A stretch of 64,000 bases of DNA from Cinnamomum chago. Lineage: Eukaryota; Streptophyta; Magnoliopsida; Laurales; Lauraceae. Under the pieces are notes generated by a model. The model saw nothing but the letters and a program-made list of their open reading frames with translations, ran no database searches and was not told the DNA's origin. Below, piece after piece: positions 11,597 through 23,600 of the stretch. Numbering within the stretch: the stretch's first letter is position 1; every line of letters starts with the position of its first letter. Both the position numbers and the translations under genes were made by a program. The DNA lies in NCBI GenBank assembly GCA_038049695.1, contig CP142458.1:63583501-63647500 (forward strand). The letters run 5' to 3'.

Positions 11597-13225
11597 TGTT
11601 ACTTAGTCACTGAGGAATGACGTTGGAGGCTTTTGAGTCCGTTCAATTTGAAGACTTTGTGGATAGATTTCTCAGATAGGATTATGAAAGGACTAGGGGC
11701 CCATCTGGAAATGGGAAAAGGTTTGCACACGTGGGGCCCACCTTTTGGTGATGTCCATCATTGTGATGTGATGGCCGTATAGCATATATTTAAATAAAAT
11801 GAGATTTTCTCTTACGGACGTTCATTTCTAATCGTCTGAAAATAATTGGATCCCAATAGAAAAAAGCATATGGTCGGATGAAAATGTTTGCATGCGAAGG
11901 AGAGAATGCTCATTCCGTAAAATTTTGATTATTTGATCTATAATATCCAAATTAGGGCTTGTTTGTTTGCCTAAAATGCATAAGGAGTTGAATGCATGGG
12001 AATTCATTAGATAGACTTTGACTCTACGGTGTAATGGAGGGTTTCATTTCTCATCTTTCCCTAGATTCAATCTCTCTTGTAAAGGGATATTATTGGTAGT
12101 ATTCTTGGATATTCACCTTTAGTTCCTCATTTTTAATCACCTAAATACAATCTTAGTGATTCAATTACATGAAATAAACAAGCTCTTTTGTACAAAATTT
12201 GACAATCATCTAATTTTATTTGATGGCTAAGAATTTTACATTTTAAAGTCTTTATAAAAACTTCTATTCTTTAAATTTTTTACATGGCTACCTAATTGGG
12301 AGCCCTTTCAAAATTCATACCCTTGTAATTGTCATGCTTTTAGGTTGGTGCCATAAGTTGGATAGCTCATTAGGTAGTCTTTCTTAAAATGCCATCCTAG
12401 TGAGTAAATTAGAGTAAAAGAATGTCCCTCAATTGTAGCTTAACTGGTTGGAGGCATGAGGGCGTCTGCGTGATTTCAAAAAACAGAAATATAGTAAAGG
12501 AGCATTCCATATATGAACAACCACACAGAGATAAGATGGCTAGTCTCATTGCAAAGAAAGTGGTTTAATTAATCACCGATTAGAATTATCTATTAAAGTG
12601 ATTTTCAGACTACCCTAATAGAGCCTCTCTTTCTTGATCTATGCCAATGGCCTTTCTTAATGCTACTCTTAATGGCCAGTTGATTATTTTGCTTTCACTT
12701 ATTCTTCTACCATACATCTTAGTATATGTAGTAGGTCAAAATTCCAATTTAAGAGGAGGGTTGGTATTTTTTTATTTTCATATAACACAAAAAGCTCAGC
12801 TTTTTTTAACAAAGGAATATCTAAAACTATTACCTTAACTATTATTTTCAAAGGAAAGAAGGAAAAGATCATTACTATCAAATAACTCATTAATCCAACA
12901 AATATAGATCAAGATAGGTGCCCAAGTGAATTTTATTAGCAATGGTCTGTGGATCAATTTGGTCCAATGATCCTGTAAGTCTAAATTAGATCATCTAGTT
13001 GTCTAAAACATTATAATTTAACTATGTATCAATTAATAATCACTTGATTGTGAGAGTCAAGTTGTCGGGCCCACTTGGGCTAACCAATGGTCTATCTGGT
13101 ACCCTTACATAGCCACCGTGAATTGGTACTCATTTTGATTCAACACTCATCCAATTGTTACTCATGATTGGATTGAATTACGCCAATTTTTATTTTTTTT
13201 AAATGCTTTCAATGCTAATTTTTTA
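11597..13225. other. Intergenic DNA, promoter side of bL35c
   Basis: The first few hundred bases lie upstream of the L35 start on the minus strand and must hold its promoter and 5' UTR. No TATA box is obvious, as is common for plastid ribosomal protein genes. The rest is AT-rich with no recognised gene. Confidence 0.4.
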
Positions 13226-13402
13226 GGGGTTTTTTTTTTATTTTAATTGGAAGGTTCCCAACCCTTAGGGCTGGACGAATCCATCTGGACTAAGAGGGAA
13301 GCCGAATAAACTCTTTTGTAACCCTAGTGTGGTTGTACAGTTTCGAACTTACAACCTCTGAGTACAAACCGTAGTACTAGGCCAACTGAGCTATCCTTTG
13401 AG
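13226..13402 (-). mobile_element. tRNA-derived SINE, full-length-looking
   Basis: On the minus strand it has an A box 'tagctcagttgg' (13382-13393), a B box ending 'aagttcgaaactg' (13338-13350), the family body ('tttattcggct', 'gggttgggaacctt') and an A-rich tail (plus-strand T run near 13226-13240). Same family as 1-142, 34617-34805 and 42949-43125. Confidence 0.8.
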
Positions 13403-14066
13403 ATTTAATCTTTAAGGATCTGGATGCATGAGTGTGGAGGATGTTCCAAACGGCTCTTTATTTTCTTGTGTGATAGGCATTTTCCATACCATTGGGTCCA
13501 CTTTTTTTTTAATGACTCTTTTTTTTTGTTCTCCACCTCTTATTTTAAAGAACCTCAATACTTTCAAATGGGTGTAAACTAAACTTAACAATCACACCTA
13601 ACTGCACCAATAAAGGGGCATTTGTACCTCTTTTTGTTACCTTGAAGATGGTAGAATCTAGGACGAATGGATTGGATGTTTCAGGATTAGCTAAATATTT
13701 ATTTGGCCCCATTAGACATCTTTTACCTTGTGATTGAAGGCAATGTTTTTTAACCATTTATTGACTATTTATTTAGTTGATTCTGACTTCCATTGTTTAG
13801 ATGGCTATTAAAGTTTGATGGGACTGATTTTTCAAAAATAGCGAATTTGAGAGTAGGAAATGGGGTCACACATAAAATTGTGTACGTGACTATTGACGTG
13901 ATTAGCACAATCTTATATATTAGTAATTATATGCATTAATCCCGTCATCGGTCCGGTGCTCAATCTTATGATGAACCAACTCATGTTAAAATGAAATTTT
14001 TTGAGGATATATAAATGGAGGGATGACATTCATCTTGGTCGGTCGCAATCATCGTTACATGGGAAA
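13403..14066. other. Intergenic DNA, nothing recognised
   Basis: AT-rich; no exon, RNA gene or transposon end seen. Confidence 0.4.
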
Positions 14067-14576
14067 TTAGGGGTGCACAAAAAATCCGCCGATCCGAAAA
14101 ACCGATTCGATTCAATTCGATCCACGGATTTTTAACCGAACGAAAGGTAAATGGATTAGCGATGAATTAAAAATCTTGTAATCCGTAAGCAACGGATCGG
14201 TGACGGATTTCACCCTCAATTTGCAGGTTCAATCCGATCCAATCCGTTGACATTAAATATAAATTAAAAAAAAACTTAAGGGGTCTAAATTTAAATTAAG
14301 AGGTGTAAATATAAAATAATAAAAAAACTCCAGGGGTCAAAATGTAATTCACTTTTATATATAAGTATAACAAATGAGATCCTAAACCAAATTTTACCAT
14401 AACCTTGATAACATGCTCTTCAAATTTTCTTTAACATTAGATTCAACGGATTAAACGGGCGGATCGATCTTTAATAGTCACGGATTGGAGACGGATTCCA
14501 AATCCATCAATTCGTAGGTAACGGATTGGTGTCGAATTTGGTCTAATCCGCATCAATCCAATCAGTGTACACCCCG
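14067..14576. mobile_element. hAT-type MITE, same family as 31741-32209
   Basis: The ends are inverted: 'aggggtgcacaaaaaatcc' at the left and 'cagtgtacacccc' at the right. The body is full of 'atccg', 'acggatt' and 'aatccgt' motifs, and is shared in opposite orientation with 31741-32209. No coding capacity. Target duplications are not obvious here, but the sister copy has an 8-bp one. Confidence 0.65.
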
Positions 14577-15867
14577 AGGGGGTATTAGTTGAAGGCCATA
14601 CCAGAGTGGGATATTTATTTTGAAACATTTCGATTCTGATATGTGTATCCCACCCTGCATGCCTTTGATCTTTTCACAAAATGGTATTGGTGGTTTCTAA
14701 CTTTCTATCCCACGATATAAAAAAAGAATGTCTGCAAATCATTCAAATTTAAGCATGTTTCAGTTCCAAAAACTCATGGTCAACATCCCATGTATCTCTA
14801 ACATCCCTCTTGACCGGTCAGCCATCTATCTCTGCCTTTTCTAGAATTTGGAAAACAATAAAATGGAAATCATACTAATTTAAAATATTTTTTCACCTTA
14901 TTTTGTAATACTTATTTTGTAGAATTCAATAATGTTTTTAGTTTAGCATCAACCTGCAATGTTCAATTTTTTTTATTTCCTTAATTTTCAATCAAAACAT
15001 GCTTTTCAGAAGATCCACAAATCCATTTGTTTCATGTTTTTCTCTTCTGATTTTTGACCTCATGTGATTAGCAAACAGATACCTTTTCTTTATTTGTTTT
15101 TGAGTTTTTGCAGATTGGTTTTTTCTTCTTGTGAGAATTTGGAATCCTTTAGTTTTGTCATGGATTGAAACTGGGAGCTTTGGTTTCCATTCGTAGGGGA
15201 ATGATGATGGTATATTTTCCTGTTTATTCATATCTCTAAACAAGCACTTTCATTGATCTTCTTCTTCTTCATGTTTTTTCTTTTTAAATCCTTATCACAA
15301 ATTTTGGTAGGCAATGGGACTCAATAGAGCAATTTTGATTGGTTTTTGTGTTGGTGAGGGAAACCACCTGACTTTAACCCCAAATGAATGGTTCTTTTCT
15401 CAAAATCTCAAGTTCTGGCAAATACCCACATGCCCATATGCCCATATGTTATTGATTTGAAAAAATTATTCAATCCCACTTCACTCAAAATTATCATTCT
15501 CCAATGTAAAGACACAACATAGATTTTTAGAGGTTGAAAGAAGCAAACAAATGAAAGGGTGGCAAAACTTCCAAATTCTGTGATCAACAGAATTCTGATT
15601 TTGGATACTATGAATCACTTCAGGGACCCCTTCTAGTTGGATGTGACTCTTGTTGGGTGCTTCGTTTCTTCTTCATCTTCTTCGCCATTTCCTCAAACAA
15701 GATATTTGATTTCGAAGTACCCCATCAAGTCTTGATATGACATGTTCGAAATTCTAAATGTTGTGTTAAAGGTATTGGAAGATTTGAAATTTGGATTTTC
15801 ATGTAAAGAAAACTGAATTAGGAGTCATAATCAAAGCAGCAGTATACATTTCAACGAATTGGGAACA
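14577..15867. other. Upstream region of the ankyrin/PGG gene
   Basis: AT-rich intergenic sequence holding the promoter and 5' UTR of the ankyrin gene. Some blocks are A/T homopolymers. No separate gene was recognised. A splice acceptor just before the coding start ('caaagcagcag' near 15831-15841) could mark a 5' UTR intron, but this is a guess. Confidence 0.4.
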
Positions 15868-17127
15868 ATGGCAATGGGGACAAAACCACTCGGTAAGACG
15901 ATGACAAAGCAATTGACAGGAAAGCGCGATGATACCCCTCTTCATTCAGCAGCAAGGGAAAGGAATTTAGAGCTGGTTATAGAACTTTTAGAAGGAACTG
16001 AAGGAGAGCTGAATGAATCACTGTCTAAACAAAATCAATCAGGAGAAACTGCACTCTATGTGGCTGCAGAATATGGTTGTGTAGAGATTGTGAGGGAGTT
16101 GATAAAATATCATGATATTGTGTCTGCTAGCATAAAAGCAAAGAATGGTTATGATGCTTTCCACATTGCTGCCAGGCAAGGGAACATAGGTATGTATGTG
16201 TAAAATACAAAGCAATTACATACTGTGAAAATTTCTCACTGACTCGCTGTAATTCGGGTTGGGTTAAGGTTGGCATTTTCAACTTAAACCCCGCCCAACT
16301 GGATTCAGTTGACCATTTTGACTTTTGGATTGGGTCCGGAGTGGCATTTCCGATCTGGTTAATAAATGCATCACAGAGCATGTACTTTTTGCTTTCCTCA
16401 CTACTTTATTCAAGGTCTTTATTAGTCTTTTACATATCTTTGATCATGGGAGTTAAATGGTTTTGCAGATGTCTTGCAAGAACTTCTACATGCTATACCA
16501 GAACTCTGTATGACCGTCGATTTGTCAAATACCACCGCTTTACATACAGCGGCAGCCCAAGGGTATTTAAATGTGGTAAACCTTCTATTGGAAACAGATG
16601 CAAGCATGGCAAAGATAGCAAGAAGCAATGGCAAGACTGCATTGCATTCTGCTGCAAGGAATGGGCATGTGGGAGTGGTGAAAGCTCTCCTTAGCAAGGA
16701 GCCTGGAATTGCAACCAGAACTGATAAGAAGGGGCAGACAGCATTTCACATGGCAGTGAAAGGGGAAAACCTTGATATTGTTGAGGAGTTTCTCAAGTGC
16801 AGACCTCCAGTTATCAACATGGTAGACTCCAAAGGCAATACAGCATTGCATATAGCAACACGGAAGGGTCGCACTCAGGTGGAATTCCCGTGCTTCCTAT
16901 TTTTTTTTATATCTATAAGAATGAAGACCTATCATCATATTGTTAGTCCTATCTCATCGATCTAGGGTAAGCTTACTGTATTCTACTAAAAAAACTCTAT
17001 AGTTATCAAAATGTTCATTTATATAGAGATACAGACACAACAATTTGAGAGAAATTCTAAACAAAAGATTTGCTTCAAATATTTTTCCTTTTGAGTTTTG
17101 ATTAGTGAGGGGCAGTTTGTGTTTCCC

Positions 17128-17164
<37 letters not shown>

Positions 17165-18536
17165 TGGTGGAGGAAGCTGTTAATTTCTCATCTACCCATC
17201 ATTTGAAATCACAGTTTTTGTTTTGTTGTTGAAAAAATTTTAAGTAATGATGAAATATGAATTCTTCAGCTCCAGTGCCTCATCAAATACAAAGAGTCTT
17301 TAAATTAGCCCTCTACCAAAAATTAGATGGATTAGATGCTGTTAGCGACCTGTTCTAGGTTATGAAATAAGCAGTTGGTAGAGAGGGTGGGTTTTTTTTT
17401 ATGTTGTCTATTTGGTGGCCCTCTCAACATATCCACAACAGTGTCCATTGAATCTGATTTAGCTAATCAACAATTTCCCCTGGGCCCCACAAATATGCGA
17501 CATGTCCTCCATCTTACAACTCTGTGATGATTGAATAAAGATGAAAACTTCACCCACCATCTATCTACACCACACATCCAATTAATAAGAACTCCACAGA
17601 ATGAAATGTTACAGATGATACCCTGACTGGCATATGCTTCATGCTTGGTTGCAAATGCAGATTGTAAAAACGCTACTTGATTTCAATGAGACTGATACCA
17701 CAACCATCAACAGAGTGGGCGAAACAACCCTCGACACAGCCGAAAAGAGCAACAACACAGTCATAGCTGCCATCCTCCGTGAGTATGGCGTCCAAGGAGC
17801 AAAATCCATGGCCAACAAGCCCCAGAACCCCGCGCGAGAGCTTAAGCAGACTGTCAGCGACATAAAGCATGAGGTCCACTACCAGCTCGAACATAGTCGC
17901 CAGACACGAAAACATGTCCAAGGCATTGCCAAGCAGGTCAACAAGATGCACGTAGAAGGCCTCAACAACGCCATCAACTCTACCACTGTGGTTGCCGTCC
18001 TCATTGCCACCGTTGCCTTTGCAGCCATCTTCACCGTCCCCGGTGAATATGCCGATGATATAAGCAACCTCCCTCATGGGCACTCCCTTGGAGAAGCCAA
18101 CATTGCTCCCACAACTTCGTTCATGATCTTCTTCATCTTCGACTCTGTGGCTCTGTTTATATCTCTAGCTGTGGTGGTGGTTCAGACTTCAGTGGTGGTG
18201 ATAGAGAGGAAGGCGAAGAAGCAGATGATGGCAATCATAAACAAGTTAATGTGGTTCGCTAGTGTGCTCATATCGGTGGCATTCCTAGCACTGTCATTTG
18301 TGGTGGTGGGAGCGAACGAGAGGTGGCTGGCGATCGCAGTGACTATCATAGGAACGTCGATAATGGCAACTACCTTGGGGACGATGTGCTTTTGGGTGGT
18401 GCGACATCGCATTGAGGCTTCTAACCTTAGAAGCATCAGGAAGTCATCAGCTAATAGAGAGCATTCGTTCTCCTTGTCTGGACTCTCAGATCCTGATATT
18501 ATGAACAGTGAATATAAGAAAATATATGCAGTTTGA
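15868..18536 (+). CDS. Ankyrin-repeat membrane protein with PGG domain (ITN1/At5g02620 type), three exons
   Basis: Exons 15868-16189, 16469-16878 and 17661-18536 join in frame to 535 residues. Intron 1 (279 bp) splits the Asp codon of 'GNID'; intron 2 (782 bp) falls after 'GRTQ'. Seven or eight ankyrin repeats cover residues about 20-285, with signatures such as DDTPLHSAA, GKTALHSAARNGH and GNTALHIATRKGR. A basic linker (about 304-340) leads to the PGG region with 'KMHVEGLNNAINSTTVVAVL' and 'FTVPGEY' (about 340-374). Four hydrophobic segments follow near 352-370, 396-424, 438-460 and 466-491. This family sits at the plasma membrane or endomembranes; ITN1 relatives affect salt/ABA responses and others immunity. 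The exact role here is unknown. The start is the first ATG in frame; a TTG three codons upstream is not used. No premature stops. Confidence 0.93.
17130..17162. repeat. (TC)16 microsatellite in ankyrin-gene intron 2
   Basis: An uninterrupted TC run of about 32 bases within the intron between the last two coding exons. Confidence 0.95.
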
Positions 18537-20688
18537 GATCATTGTGCTCGGTTTCTTTTTTTTATAACTTTTTTAGTAGTAGGACACACTTATGTTGAAT
18601 TCAAACTGTCAACCAACATTTATATTTTATACTGATCCTTTCTTGTAAGGTGTTGGTTTTTATCTATGATACCTAGATACTTGTACATGCCCATCAGCAA
18701 ATCTATGTCGGACACAACACTTGTATCGATACTTGATACTCCACCGATACTTCTAGGGTACAAGTATGGCGTTTCTTACTTACCAAGTCCATTATTTCAT
18801 AGTTTGTTTAATTTTCTTACTCTTCAACATAAAAAACATGCTAGGAAGGAATGTAAATAATGATATTTTTAGTGATTCAAAAATGTTCTAAAGAAAAAAA
18901 AAATCAGACAGTCGTATCATGGGTTTTGATCCTCATAGAAAGTACTTTCACTTCCAAAAAAGACAGTTACTTCAGACACCCCTTCCTATGAAGTTCTTGA
19001 GTCAGCAAGCTATGCTTCTAAGCATTCAATGTAAGTCCATGCAATGGACATGGACAGTCCAGATAGAAAAGCTCACACTTCACCTCAGCACAATCTTTCC
19101 ATCTGAGCTTAGACCACACTTGCGTTGTGAAATTTTCATGTACGAAGAGAATGGCAACATTTTCTACTTCCCTCTTCCAAAGTAATGTCCAACTGAATCT
19201 TATGATTCCACTGAAAATTTTCTGGGTGTTTACCCTGACATGCTTTCCTTTTAATCAGAAGATTTATCGGTGGATTGGGTCTTTGATCTTCCAGGAATTA
19301 AACTGATTCAATTGGGGCCCCATTTGTTTTGGACTTAGGAGTTAGGAGGTTGTAATCATCTTTGAACTAACGCTGCCACAGTTTTGGGAATTCTCCAAAA
19401 CCTTATAATCTCTCCCCTGAAGGAATCTGGATTATTACTTTCTTTAGTTGTTGGTCCCTCAATATTGTTCAGTTATCCACATGAGATTTACTTCTGGTTA
19501 AGAATTTACAATCTGGGAAAATCGAAAAGCAAGATTATTCTCACTCAAACCCATCTTGTTTAGTCAGTACTAAATTCTTATGATTTCCAAGTAATGGCTT
19601 CCTTTCAAAGGGGCTAAAAGTGAAGGATTATGCAAGAAGATCCACAAAGGGCCATCAAATAATCTTCCCTTCGACAGGAAATGCTTACCCATTTTTTTCT
19701 TCCCATCATCGGAACTGGCCTTTTTTTTTTTTTTTTCTCTTTTTGGTGGAAGTAACTGGGCTCATTCACATTATTATGTTGTTACTTTTAATGCACTTTA
19801 CAAAATCTCCATACAAATAGTGGGGAATTAAGAAGATGGTGGATTAGCTTTATGCTTCCATATGAAACTCCTTTAAGCCTCTAAATAGCTTTCATATCTA
19901 CTTCCGTTTGGAACAACATTTACTATATAGTTTATATAATAGAAGGAAACGCCTGCAATGCTCGACTTTGGCTGGTTTTTCTTGTTTTGAGAACAGAACT
20001 ATATGGGTTTGGTTGATCCCCTCATCCACTATTCCTAGGCAAAAAAAAATTTGAATATTATTTTGATCCCCTTCAAGATAGCCTTAGGCATGTTTGTTTG
20101 CACGGAATACATGGGAATTCTTGCCATTAAGTAGTTAAAATGAGGGCCCAAGGTTAATATAGAAAAAGAGAGCATCAAATAACCTCTCCTTAACTGGAAA
20201 TTGAATTAAGGGAATATATATGGGAAATGATTACCCGGCCATCAACCTAGTAATTTTACATCACTACCTTATATCTTCAACCCTCACCTCTTAAATAATC
20301 CTTTGCTAGAGCTTATTTGAACATGAATTCTCATTAATTCAATTCCTATGTAATTTATTGCAAACAAACGGGCCCTTCAAGAATATGTATAGCATTTTCA
20401 GATACCTTCAAAGTATCCTTTCTAGATGAAGAGATGTCAAAAGGGCTCATAACAAAAAACTGTAAGAGTATTCGAAAGTGCTCATTGCCCTAAGCACATG
20501 GAAACTGATATTAAACAACTCGCCATTAAGGACAAAAGGATCTTTTTGCTCTTCCTTGTAATGAAAATATGTTAGTACTACACTTAAATATGAAGAAGGT
20601 GAGGGGAAAAAGGGAAAAATAAAGAGGAAACAACATCTTCTTGCTTGGAATGAAAATCAAAACTCAAACAAAAATGGACTGGAAAGGG
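18537..20688. other. Intergenic DNA between ankyrin gene and MGDG synthase
   Basis: The two genes converge here, so both 3' UTRs must lie inside. A stretch at about 18665-18780 with repeated 'gatacttg' and 'tatcgatact' motifs looks like a decayed repeat. A poly-T run lies at about 19721-19737. No additional gene was recognised. Confidence 0.45.
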
Positions 20689-23600
20689 TTATGCAGTACA
20701 TTCACAATGGGATACAAGAACACTTCTCTGTCTCACCAATTCATGAAGATCATGGACAATTTTACACACTGCATCTGGACGGGCTAGCTTCAATGCATTT
20801 TGAGACATGGTTTTGAGCTCATCAGCTTTTGGACCAAACCACTGAGCAACGATATTTGCGATTTCTTTGGGTGACTTTGAGAACTTTCCGCATCCATTTT
20901 CCACCACATATGGGACATTGCCAACTTCCTGTAACAAACATAAATCACAATTCACAACAATAAGCCATATGGGAATGATGGAGCATGACACTACATACTA
21001 TCAGTACTCCTTAAAGAACACAACTTTAATCATTTCAAGCTATGCTATCCATGTATTGGTATGACAAGGATTAAGTAGTACAGATCCTGGAATACTCGCC
21101 ACAAAGAAGTTTCGGGTAAAATCCAAGGAAATACAAGTCGAAACTTCTCTTTGTATTTGTGAAATAGGCGACCAATCTCCCGCAAAAGTAGCACTATAGT
21201 TAGCCACATCCTCCCGGGAGTAGGTCCCGGGATCGCGTATGCAAGTCTTCCCTTAACCATTGTAGTGTTACACTCACTTTAACTATTTATGTTAGGCCAG
21301 GAATTAAAGAGTTCTTTACGCACTCCAGAGCATGAAAGAAACAGGCATGTGCACCCAAAACTGCTTTGGGTTTGTTTTTCAAAAATCCCAGTAAAGAGTC
21401 GTGTTTCCCTGCTATTTTCCAATTTTACTATCAGTTTGGTCCTAGTCAGCAAGGATGCTATAGGTTAGGAGTTGTTTACTTGGGAAGATCTTTTTTCTTC
21501 TTTTAATAGTATTACTTGGGAAGATCTTATGTGTCAAGATTGGTACAAGTCAAATAGTCCCACTTGTTTAACAGTTTAATAGGGTCCATCTAAATAGGAA
21601 ATGACTTTAAGTGATTGTTCCAAGTTTCAAGGGGATTTCTCCCACTTCATGCATCAAAAGTTCTTTATATGGAGAATATGCGGCCAGAACAGTGAAGATA
21701 TTTTTTGCATGTCATGGTTTCCCCCCTCTATCCTCAGATGGCATGATGTCATCCCCCTTCATGGTGTAAAACCATGGAGTATCCCTCACAGAAGAAAAAG
21801 AATGTGTGATTTTGAGGCCTCCTGCATAAAGCTTCCAATTATTGGGACTTTAAAGGAAACCCATCCTTGGCAAGGAACATCGTGATCACTGGTAGAAGTC
21901 GGTAATTAGCTCCATGTGCAGATTACTAAGGCTTACATCCGAAACACGGCATAACAGAAAAATGCAAGAACAAGAGAGAGTTAAACCTAAAGATACCTGC
22001 CCAGCAATGTAATCATTGAGGATGATGGGAAGGCCCCGTATCATGGCTTCTGCAATAGTCCCTGGACCAGCCTGCAAATTTTGATTCATCATGCATGATC
22101 AAACTATGCCTGATGATGCAATAAGAAGAATTATCACCAACTCCATGATAACTAACCTTCGTAATAATGCAGTCACATGCACCCATGCATTCTTCCATTT
22201 TAGTAACAAACCCCTTCACCTGAAATTTTGAAAGCTAACTTCTATGACAAGATGCAATAAAAAAGTTATTTAACTAGAATAATGGATCCATCTAAACATA
22301 AGACCTTGTATATCAGGCAACAAGAACATGCTATATACCATTCAAAAATAAATAAATAAATAACACGCTATATGAAACCATAGATCATAATATGCTGATT
22401 TAGAAAGAGAGCAACACCATATCTAAGCATATATTAGCATAAACATGCAGTCTGGAGGCATGAATGCAGGGAGCAATGAAATAGCAAGCAACAAAAGACA
22501 CTAGACATCTTCTCCAAAAGACTGCAGGAATTCAACCCCTAAAGATCTGCTGATGGAATCAAATTTTAAAAAAAAATGTAATCTTTGTATGTTTTAATAA
22601 AAAAAGAATTGTCTACTCACCTGCTAACATAAAAACCCAACCACACTAACCATTATTTGCTTGAATAAAAGTATACAACTTTTTCCAAATGATGATGATC
22701 ATCATTAATTCATTATCATGAGTGCCTTGTCCCAACTACATCGGACTCAGCAACACAAGGTTTCACCATTCCAGTCTATCCTAGGCCAAATCCTCGGATA
22801 GGTTGGACTTCTTCAAATCTATCCTTACTACTTTCATCCATATTCTCTTCGGCCTACCCCTTAGTCCTTGAGGAGATTAACTTCCATAGAGAAATTTCCT
22901 CATCGGCGTCGTTATTGTCATACATTGGACATGTCCAAACTATGTCAAACAAGTCTATCTTAATTATCATTTATCACCTAAAGATACTCCCAAATGCCCT
23001 CATTTTTTATTCTTTCCTTGTTATACCACACATCTATCTCAACATTCTCATATCTTCTACAGTCATCTTTTGCATGTGCTGTTTCCTAATTGACCAACAT
23101 TTTGCTCGATAGGTCATAGCTTGTCTAAATTTTTCATTCAATTGAGGATATCGAACATAGGATAATAAAAGCTGGAAGGATGAAGTGGAGACTTTGTTTT
23201 GGAGTGCTTTCAAATGATGATAATATTGTTAAAGGAAACAAAGTAATTTTCCACGAAGGAAGTGGAAAAACTCTCAATATGATGCAAAAACCAAGATAAA
23301 TTAAGCCAACAAGATTCTAGAACCAAACAAAATAGAATTATGATCTTCTCCTAATTTAGCCAATTGGTCCACCTCTCCTTCAACTTCTCATTACATACGA
23401 AAAAACAAAAGAAACATGAATTCTCTGGCCTGTTTCCTTTCTTACATCTGCATTTCTCATAGGGTAATACCGTGTTACAGCTCATGAAAATTTCATACTG
23501 TGAATGTGATGCAGCCCATAAAGTAGGGCCCACTATCCAATTGAAACCACGTAGTACAAAATATCGTGTTTTAGGATTTGGAATGGAACTCTTTCGTTTT

